Assembly: GCA_946630765.1 (NCBI GenBank)
Contig: CAMOZF010000138.1
Coordinates: 1-5,509, forward strand
Length of the DNA: 5,509 bases
Direction of reading: 5' to 3'
Source of the DNA: an uncultured Lachnospiraceae bacterium
GTDB taxonomy: Bacteria > Bacillota_A > Clostridia > Lachnospirales > Lachnospiraceae
In this document: piece after piece, positions 1 to 4,550 of the stretch
How the letters are laid out: every line of letters begins with the position of its first letter
Numbering within the stretch: the stretch's first letter is position 1
Position numbers and translations under genes: made by a program
The notes under the pieces: generated by a model
Told to the model about the DNA's origin: nothing
Databases searched by the model: none
Seen by the model: only the letters and a program-made list of their open reading frames with translations

Positions 1-93
1 AATACTTGCTTTTATTGTTATTTTTTCTCTTACACGGTTTTTTTCCGCCGCCGGCCCTGCCGGAATGCGCAGTTTCCCTGCGAAGCGGGAACA
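1..93 (-). other. 5' leader of a gene off the left edge
   Basis: This is the predicted untranslated leader of the transcript that starts near position 93 and runs leftward out of the window. I see no start codon with a convincing ribosome binding site, so the coding region must begin beyond position 1. The leader opens with a small hairpin (68-92), followed by a GC-rich inverted repeat at 51-63 (CCGGC, 3-base loop, GCCGG), and then turns very A-rich on the minus strand. The operators at its promoter and the nrdG gene upstream suggest that the downstream gene is nrdD, the oxygen-sensitive class III ribonucleotide reductase. That is inference, because no reductase codon is visible. Confidence 0.5.
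68..92 (-). other. Hairpin at the 5' end of the leftward transcript
   Basis: Read on the minus strand, GTTCCCGC and GCAGGGAAAC can pair around a TTC loop, with two single-base bulges. An alternative local fold pairs bases 68-72 with 78-82. The hairpin would lie at or within a base or two of the predicted transcript start. Such terminal hairpins commonly protect mRNA from 5'-end-dependent decay. This role is inferred, and the bulges make the structure only moderately convincing. Confidence 0.35.
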
Positions 94-99
94 TAGGTA

Positions 100-129
100 A
101 ATATACAACATGTTGTAGTGTTTTGTCAA
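100..129 (-). promoter_or_regulatory. Sigma-A-type promoter pointing out of the left edge
   Basis: On the minus strand the -35 element is a perfect TTGACA (124-129) and the -10 element is TATATT (100-105), separated by 18 bases. Transcription would start near position 93 and run leftward. The promoter is overlapped or flanked by two perfect 14-bp palindromes resembling NrdR operators: one covers the 3' half of the spacer and touches the -10, the other lies just upstream of the -35. That arrangement fits repression by blocking RNA polymerase. The target gene lies outside the window and is probably a ribonucleotide reductase gene. Confidence 0.75.
103..118. promoter_or_regulatory. Putative NrdR box overlapping spacer and -10
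   Basis: The core TACAACATGTTGTA (104-117) is a perfect 14-bp palindrome. Aligned to the known NrdR consensus ACACWATATATWGTGT, the 16-mer keeps the central pattern, including the A-C and G-T positions of each half, but differs at the outer bases. NrdR is the zinc-ribbon/ATP-cone repressor of ribonucleotide reductase genes, and it normally binds paired boxes. This box overlaps the -10 region of the leftward promoter. Its partner is centred 35 bp away, slightly wider than the roughly three helical turns usually described. Confidence 0.65.
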
Positions 130-137
130 GACCGTAA

Positions 138-153
138 CCACAAGATCTTGTGT
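138..153. promoter_or_regulatory. Putative NrdR box upstream of the -35
   Basis: The core CACAAGATCTTGTG (139-152) is a perfect 14-bp palindrome. The flanking bases give ACACAAGATCTTGTGG on the minus strand, a close match to the NrdR consensus. One half (ATCTTGTG) is shared exactly with the box upstream of nrdG at 1092-1107, which argues that the same regulator reads both. It lies about 9 bases upstream of the -35 hexamer of the leftward promoter. Confidence 0.75.
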
Positions 154-308
154 TTTTCTTTTTCAGTCTTCAGGTTTTTAACATTCTTTTCATCGGAAAT
201 CCCGGGATTTCGGGCCTTTTTCGGCGGAATTTCGGAAAATGTTTGATCTATTTTCCGGCGTGCCAAAAAGGGCGCAGCTCCGGGGGTACTTTCAGTCACC
301 TGAGCCGT
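154..308. other. Intergenic region after nrdG
   Basis: No coding region is supported in this 155-bp gap between the nrdG stop codon and the upstream operator of the next promoter. I looked for an intrinsic terminator on the minus strand and found none that convinces. A weak bulged stem (GGT-ACT with AGT-ACC, around 287-302) is not followed directly by a T tract, and the T run at 265-269 (minus strand TTTTT) has no good stem before it. The one clear structure is a 16-bp palindrome at 196-211. nrdG transcripts may therefore read through into the next gene, or be ended by an unseen mechanism. Confidence 0.5.
196..211. repeat. 16-bp perfect palindrome
   Basis: GAAATCCCGGGATTTC reads identically on both strands. 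As RNA it gives only a 6-bp stem with a CCGG loop, or a tighter stem with a smaller loop. No T tract follows on the minus strand, so it is a poor terminator for nrdG. On the plus strand GGGCCTTTTT follows, but no plus-strand gene ends here. A similar motif (GGAATTTCGGA) recurs about 20 bases to the right. It could be a protein-binding site, but no regulator is suggested by the sequence. Confidence 0.4.
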
Positions 309-1004
309 TCAGACGCCGCGGATCGCAGCCTCCCGGACATAGGGTGAAACGGTCCGAAGCAGTTCCTCCATCTCCTCCTTCGTGCGCGCGTGACAGGGAA
401 TCGTCCCCACAAGCTCCTCGTGATCCTGGAAGCCCTGCAGGAAATAGCGCTCCGCGCCGCGGATCCACTCTCCGATCTTCACAAAATCCGAAACCTCATG
501 AAACTCTGCGACGACCGTCGTCCGGAACTCGTACGGCACCACGCCCGAAAGCAGGAACTCGACCGTCTCCTCCACGGGCGCCAGATCAAAATGCGGCACC
601 CCGGCGGTTTCCGCGTACTTCTCCTTCGAATTCTTGATATCGACCGCCACGTAATCCAGAAGGCCGTCCTCTGCGAGGCTCTTCAAAAAGGCCGGTTTCG
701 TGCCGTTCGTATCGAGCTTGACAAGAAATCCGAGCGCACGCACTTTCTCGATAAAATCGCGCGTTTTCGGCCACAGAAGCGGTTCTCCGCCCGTGATCGC
801 GACACCGTCGAGAATCCCCTGCCTTTTTTTCAGATACGAGAGGATCGTTTCCTCCGGAATCACCTCAAGAGAGGCCGCCTCGTTCACGAGAAGCGCATTG
901 TGACAGAAAGGGCAGCGCATGTTGCAGCTGCCGGTGAAGACCGTGCACGCCACCTTCCCCGGGAAATCGAGAAGCGTCATTTTCTGAAAACCGTTGATCT
1001 GCAT
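309..1004 (-). CDS. nrdG: Anaerobic ribonucleoside-triphosphate reductase activating protein (radical SAM)
   Basis: This is a 231-residue radical SAM activase. Enzymes of this type use a [4Fe-4S] cluster and S-adenosylmethionine to install the glycyl radical in the class III ribonucleotide reductase NrdD, which makes dNTPs without oxygen. The cluster motif is visible as C27-x3-C31-x2-C34 (CNMRCPFC), followed by the SAM-binding TGGEP at 71-75, LDTNGT at 97-102 and DIK at 122-124. The opening INGFQKMTLLDFPGK and the length fit the NrdG2-like branch (annotated as TIGR02495) rather than the shorter E. coli NrdG. The frame is open upstream to 1097, but that stretch holds the promoter and operator. 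The ATG at 1004 has AGGAG 8 bases before it and matches the family start. An NrdR-like box upstream independently supports a reductase role. Some family members are broadly annotated glycyl-radical activases, so the partner is inferred. Confidence 0.92.
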   Translation of the reverse strand: MQINGFQKMTLLDFPGKVACTVFTGSCNMRCPFCHNALLVNEAASLEVIPEETILSYLKKRQGILDGVAITGGEPLLWPKTRDFIEKVRALGFLVKLDTNGTKPAFLKSLAEDGLLDYVAVDIKNSKEKYAETAGVPHFDLAPVEETVEFLLSGVVPYEFRTTVVAEFHEVSDFVKIGEWIRGAERYFLQGFQDHEELVGTIPCHARTKEEMEELLRTVSPYVREAAIRGV

Positions 1005-1012
1005 TTCACCTG

Positions 1013-1017
1013 CTCCT
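1013..1017 (-). promoter_or_regulatory. Ribosome binding site that fixes the nrdG start
   Basis: On the minus strand AGGAG lies 8 bases before the ATG at 1004-1002. This selects that ATG over the upstream in-frame ATGs at 1067 and 1097, which fall within the promoter and the operator. Confidence 0.8.
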
Positions 1018-1025
1018 GTACAGAA

Positions 1026-1056
1026 AGAACTGCCCGCGATAGACGCGAGCAGTTCT
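1026..1056 (-). terminator. Strong stem-loop in the nrdG leader; possible insulating terminator
   Basis: Bases 1026-1038 and 1044-1056 pair perfectly except for one G-U wobble, giving a 13-bp GC-rich stem with a 5-base loop. On the minus strand the 3' arm ends in AGTTCT and is followed by TTCTG, a short imperfect U tract. The predicted nrdG start point (around 1051) falls inside the 5' arm. RNA from the upstream large gene would contain the whole stem, while RNA from the nrdG promoter would start with a shortened one. It may terminate read-through from upstream, stabilise the nrdG mRNA 5' end, or both. The structure is directly visible; the role is inferred. Confidence 0.6.
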
Positions 1057-1057
1057 A

Positions 1058-1085
1058 AGTATAGCATATTTTGTTTTGTTGTCAA
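1058..1085 (-). promoter_or_regulatory. Sigma-A-type promoter of nrdG
   Basis: On the minus strand a perfect TTGACA (1080-1085) is followed after 16 bases by TATACT (1058-1063), placing the start point near 1051. The surroundings are AT-rich, in contrast to the coding DNA on both sides. An NrdR-like operator sits 6 bases upstream of the -35. A weaker NrdR-like half-matching sequence (about 1059-1074, 10 of 16 consensus positions) overlaps the spacer and -10, in the place equivalent to the second box of the leftward promoter at 100-129. Confidence 0.8.
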
Positions 1086-1091
1086 GTGAAA

Positions 1092-1107
1092 ACACAAGAT
1101 ATAGTGT
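1092..1107. promoter_or_regulatory. NrdR box upstream of nrdG
   Basis: On the minus strand the 16-mer is ACACTATATCTTGTGT, very close to the known NrdR consensus ACACWATATATWGTGT. It begins only 5 bases after the stop codon of the upstream large gene. NrdR senses nucleotide state through its ATP-cone and represses ribonucleotide reductase genes when dATP is abundant, so nrdG is likely co-regulated with its reductase. The nrdR gene itself is not in this window. Confidence 0.8.
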
Positions 1108-1112
1108 TCTCT

Positions 1113-4100
1113 CTACCTGTGAAACTCCTGCAGGCCGGGAACATTCTTCTTTTCCGTCCGGTCGCTGTCCTTCAGGTAGCTGAGATCGCTCGTGTAGGTA
1201 ATGCTGTGCTTCTTTCCGGCGAGAATGAAATAATAGCTCGTCGTTGAAATGCCCTGCACAACATTGTAGTTCGTTTCAGCCCCGGCGCCGATAAGACCGA
1301 AAAGCGCCGCTCCGAAGCCGCCCTTCACGCCGCCGGAAGTCACCTGGCCCTTCGCAAGGCTGTAGGTCCCGTAGATCTGGGCGCCACCCTTCAGTCCTGC
1401 GCCGCCGACCGATCCCGACGGTCTCCCGTTCTGGCTCGCATCGTCTTCGCTGCCGCCGGGGAGGAGCTCCGCGCCGCCGCTCGCGCCGACGAAGGTTGTG
1501 ATGTCGCGCCCGGTTTTTGCAATGCCGAGATTGATGCCGCGCTTATCCTTGATCGTCACCTTCATATTGCCGTTCGAATCGAATTCGGCCTTTCCGATCG
1601 ATCCGAGCTTGACGTTTCCCTGCAGCGTCCCGTTCGCGTTCGCCGTCACGCTGTAATTGCTTCCGTAGGGCTTTGCCGTCCCTTCGAGCCCGTTCAGGAG
1701 TCCGACATTTTCTTCCTTAAAGCTCACGACCGTCTGTCCCCTGCCGCAGTACATATCCAGCTGGACAGTCCTTTTCAGGGCGTCCGGATTCGTCAGAATC
1801 GTCTGGTACAATGCCCGCTTGTCCGGCGGAAGGCTGTTCCAGAATTTCTCGCGCTGATAGGAGTCGTTAAAGTTTGGCGGATTTGGCATCTCGCTCTTCG
1901 GCACGCCGGGATGCGTATCCTGCCAGTAGATTTCCCAGATATTGGTGAGCTCGGGGTACTCGTTCTTCGCGTCGGAATCCAGCCCGTCAATCCCGAGCAC
2001 CTTTCTCGAAATCGAATTGATGTCCGGAATGTAAACATCCTGCGTAAGATCTGCGGAGGGTCTTTGGGGCTTGTTGCTGATGATGAATTTCGGGAAGCGC
2101 GGGATCCTGCCGGTCACGCCGCCTTCCATAAAGCCTTCATGCGTATCTTTTCCGACCATGAGATAGGGCTCAGCGAGCATCGGACAGACATAGGCAAGTA
2201 AACAGCATTCCGCGATGCAGACCGCCTGATCGCCGACGACATTCATGACGATTTTCTGCCGCCACTCCCGGTACAGTTCCTGATCCGCCAGCATCGACAG
2301 AAGCGCATTTGAGTACATGTAATAATCGTGCAGCACTTCGCCGATTTCCTGATAGGCGCGGTTCCGGACGGATCCCATCTGCCGGAGCGCGTTCTTGATT
2401 TTTGAGACGATGACCGCGGACTGCTCCGGGGTAAAGGCAATGGAATTGTTCCCTTCCACACGGATCATCGCCCACTCGAGTACCGCGGCGATATCCTCGA
2501 GAGACTCGCCGTCATGAGCCTCCAGGAAAGCCTTGTTTTCCTCAAGAATATTGCCGATCATGGAGAAAAGCTGCTCCATGTCCGACCCGTCCAGGTCGTT
2601 TTCGACCTTTTCGCGGATGTCCTTTACCTTCCATTCCCGGTAATCGTCGAGGATATTCAGCCAGAAGACCTCCTGCTCGTAGGAAACGACCCGCTCCGCC
2701 TCGGTCAGCTTCTCCTTTTTGTATTTTTCACCGAAGATCTTCATGAATCCTGACGCGAGATCCTTCAGGTCCTGCGCGTTCAGCAGGATATTGTAAATCT
2801 CGGCAAGTTCTTTGAGATCCTCCTGATAGAATGTGATCACATCCCGGGCGTAGCGCTGTCCACCCTCAATCATCGGCTGCGCGGAAGCGACCCAGTCCTC
2901 CGGCGACGAAGGGATGTCACAGGCGCCGATGTCGACGACCTTTCCCTCAAGCTCCCGTCCCGGATGGAATCCCGAACGGTTCACCGAGAAGTCCATGAGA
3001 CTTCGCACCGTATAATTCTGAAATACGGCACCCGCGAATTCCCAGTAGTCGCCGCGGCGCTTCAGCATATCATACACCAGCGAAAGGCCGGAGGTATAGC
3101 CGTCCCTTCCACCCTCAATGAGGCAGCGGAAGGCCTCTTCGTAATTCTCCTCTTGCAGGTACGCGGCCATCATGCCCTGATAAGCCGGGCCGCTGAAGCC
3201 GCATCGTTCGAGACATCTTCCAAAGTATCCGCGCGCCGCCGAAGGATTATCCTTCTGGATATAAATGTTTCCGGCGTGGAGGTACAGTTCTTCCCGCCCG
3301 GGATCCATCTGCAGCCCGATCACGCAGACGTCGAGTGCCTCCTCCAGGTATCCGTGCATCCGGAGGTTCGTCACCAGGGAAACCACGGCGCTGACATTTT
3401 GCGGATCCTCCTCGCAGGCAAGACAGGCCATGTAAAAGGCCAGCGTACTGCGGTTTGCGGTCAGAAGCACGTTTGAGAGATTCGAGAGCATCAATGACTC
3501 CCGCTGTTCCTCGCTCATCCCTCCGCCGGCAATCACCGGCTCCGGCTCGATCGGCTCGGACACGACGTAGTTCGGCGATGACTGAAGAAGCGCGCCGCAT
3601 TTTTCGCACTGCACCGCATCCTTCGGATTCACATGACCGCAGGCGGGACATTTCAGTTTTTCCTTCGCGGTTCCGATCTTCAGGTGAGAGCTGTGGAGCT
3701 GCTCCGAGGGAAGCGTCACCACCAGCTCCTCTTCCGATCCGGGCTCTTCCGTCTCGGCGCCTTCCGGGACCGGAGACGATTCTTCTTCGCTTCCCGGATC
3801 CGAAACATCTTCTCCGTTTTCGGATGTCGGAGCGTCCTCTCCGTCTTCGGCTGACGGATTCTCCGCCGGACTGTCCGTACCGTCCGCGGAGTCCTCCGCA
3901 CCGTAAAGCATCCCGATGCGCCCGGCAGCGGAAACGGATCTGTAACGGAAGGCAGCGGAAAACGGGAGGTACGATCCTGTGCCGTAAAGCCTCGGAAGAA
4001 GCTGAAGTTTCGCGGCTTCCCCGTGTTTCCCTGAATCATCCTCCGCGTTCTTTCCGTCAGAAGACGTAATCTCCCCTCCGAGCTCCCGGATCAGTTTTTC

Positions 4101-4535
4101 GATGTCCGGATTTTCCTTAGAAAGCTCCGCAGTGAGGAGCTGAAGCTTCTTCGCTCCGCCCCGGTCGACAAAATCCAGCCGGTGCTTCTGCTGGACGGCG
4201 AGCTTTTCCACATAAGCCGACAGCGCCGCCATCTGTTCTTCGGAAGGCGCCGGGATTTCCGTAAGCTCCGGGAAAGCTTCCGGACTCACGATACCGGCGC
4301 TCATGGCCGTATGATCCGCCCTCGGCCGGAAGGGCCAGACTCGGAAGTACCACAGAAAGAGCACAGCAAGGACCGCTATCGTTCCAAATACGATTCCGAG
4401 CGTAACGAGCGCTTTTTTCTTTTTCTCCGGGTCCGGAACAATCACCGGCGTCAGTGTGTTTTTACACTTCGGACACTGTGTTTCCTTTCCCGAAAGAGGA
4501 GCCCGGCAGTAGGGGCAGGCAAATTTTTTCTTCAT
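1113..4535 (-). CDS. Membrane-anchored TPR protein with two zinc ribbons, function unknown
   Basis: I do not recognise this 1140-residue protein as a characterised family. In order it shows a zinc ribbon (C7, C10, C21, C24); a KKKK stretch and one transmembrane helix at about 43-62, predicting an inside N-terminus; a helical segment (about 95-155); a Glu/Asp/Ser/Pro-rich linker (about 211-270); a second zinc ribbon with identical C-x2-C-x10-C-x2-C spacing (C296, C299, C310, C313); about three TPR-like repeats (roughly 382-475); a long mostly helical region (480-800); a Pro/Trp/Tyr-rich stretch (860-910); and a Gly/Asn/Thr-rich, beta-strand-like tail (about 935-1115). The bulk would lie outside the membrane if the topology is right. 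The ATG is 15 bases after the stop of the upstream surface-protein gene, with only a weak AAGAGA ribosome site, suggesting co-transcription and perhaps translational coupling. A scaffold, secretion accessory or surface assembly protein are all possible; none is demonstrated. Confidence 0.88.
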   Translation of the reverse strand: MKKKFACPYCRAPLSGKETQCPKCKNTLTPVIVPDPEKKKKALVTLGIVFGTIAVLAVLFLWYFRVWPFRPRADHTAMSAGIVSPEAFPELTEIPAPSEEQMAALSAYVEKLAVQQKHRLDFVDRGGAKKLQLLTAELSKENPDIEKLIRELGGEITSSDGKNAEDDSGKHGEAAKLQLLPRLYGTGSYLPFSAAFRYRSVSAAGRIGMLYGAEDSADGTDSPAENPSAEDGEDAPTSENGEDVSDPGSEEESSPVPEGAETEEPGSEEELVVTLPSEQLHSSHLKIGTAKEKLKCPACGHVNPKDAVQCEKCGALLQSSPNYVVSEPIEPEPVIAGGGMSEEQRESLMLSNLSNVLLTANRSTLAFYMACLACEEDPQNVSAVVSLVTNLRMHGYLEEALDVCVIGLQMDPGREELYLHAGNIYIQKDNPSAARGYFGRCLERCGFSGPAYQGMMAAYLQEENYEEAFRCLIEGGRDGYTSGLSLVYDMLKRRGDYWEFAGAVFQNYTVRSLMDFSVNRSGFHPGRELEGKVVDIGACDIPSSPEDWVASAQPMIEGGQRYARDVITFYQEDLKELAEIYNILLNAQDLKDLASGFMKIFGEKYKKEKLTEAERVVSYEQEVFWLNILDDYREWKVKDIREKVENDLDGSDMEQLFSMIGNILEENKAFLEAHDGESLEDIAAVLEWAMIRVEGNNSIAFTPEQSAVIVSKIKNALRQMGSVRNRAYQEIGEVLHDYYMYSNALLSMLADQELYREWRQKIVMNVVGDQAVCIAECCLLAYVCPMLAEPYLMVGKDTHEGFMEGGVTGRIPRFPKFIISNKPQRPSADLTQDVYIPDINSISRKVLGIDGLDSDAKNEYPELTNIWEIYWQDTHPGVPKSEMPNPPNFNDSYQREKFWNSLPPDKRALYQTILTNPDALKRTVQLDMYCGRGQTVVSFKEENVGLLNGLEGTAKPYGSNYSVTANANGTLQGNVKLGSIGKAEFDSNGNMKVTIKDKRGINLGIAKTGRDITTFVGASGGAELLPGGSEDDASQNGRPSGSVGGAGLKGGAQIYGTYSLAKGQVTSGGVKGGFGAALFGLIGAGAETNYNVVQGISTTSYYFILAGKKHSITYTSDLSYLKDSDRTEKKNVPGLQEFHR

Positions 4536-4550
4536 AATCTCTTTTGTGCG

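Noticed and set aside
41..63. GC-rich inverted repeat plus T run at 41-44 and upstream as a plus-strand terminator
   Set aside because: The T run precedes the stem on the plus strand, the wrong order, and no plus-strand gene ends here; on the minus strand it is followed by A residues.
104..152. The two 14-bp palindromes as a CRISPR or transposon end
   Set aside because: They differ in sequence, are not part of an array, have no transposase nearby, and their placement on a promoter with NrdR-like sequence explains them better.
390..1058. 222-codon open frame on the plus strand opposite nrdG
   Set aside because: It is a shadow of the conserved radical SAM gene; it has no family-like composition, is rich in Arg/His as expected from antisense reading, and lacks a convincing promoter or ribosome site.
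1005..1097. N-terminal extension of nrdG to the ATG at 1097
   Set aside because: These codons lie on the -35/-10 promoter, stem-loop and NrdR box; the family start and AGGAG site point to 1004.
2964..4069. Long plus-strand open frames (170 and 204 codons) opposite the 1140-residue gene
   Set aside because: The minus-strand frame carries zinc ribbons, a membrane helix and TPR-like repeats continuously across this region; the plus-strand products are Arg/Ser/Pro-rich shadows.
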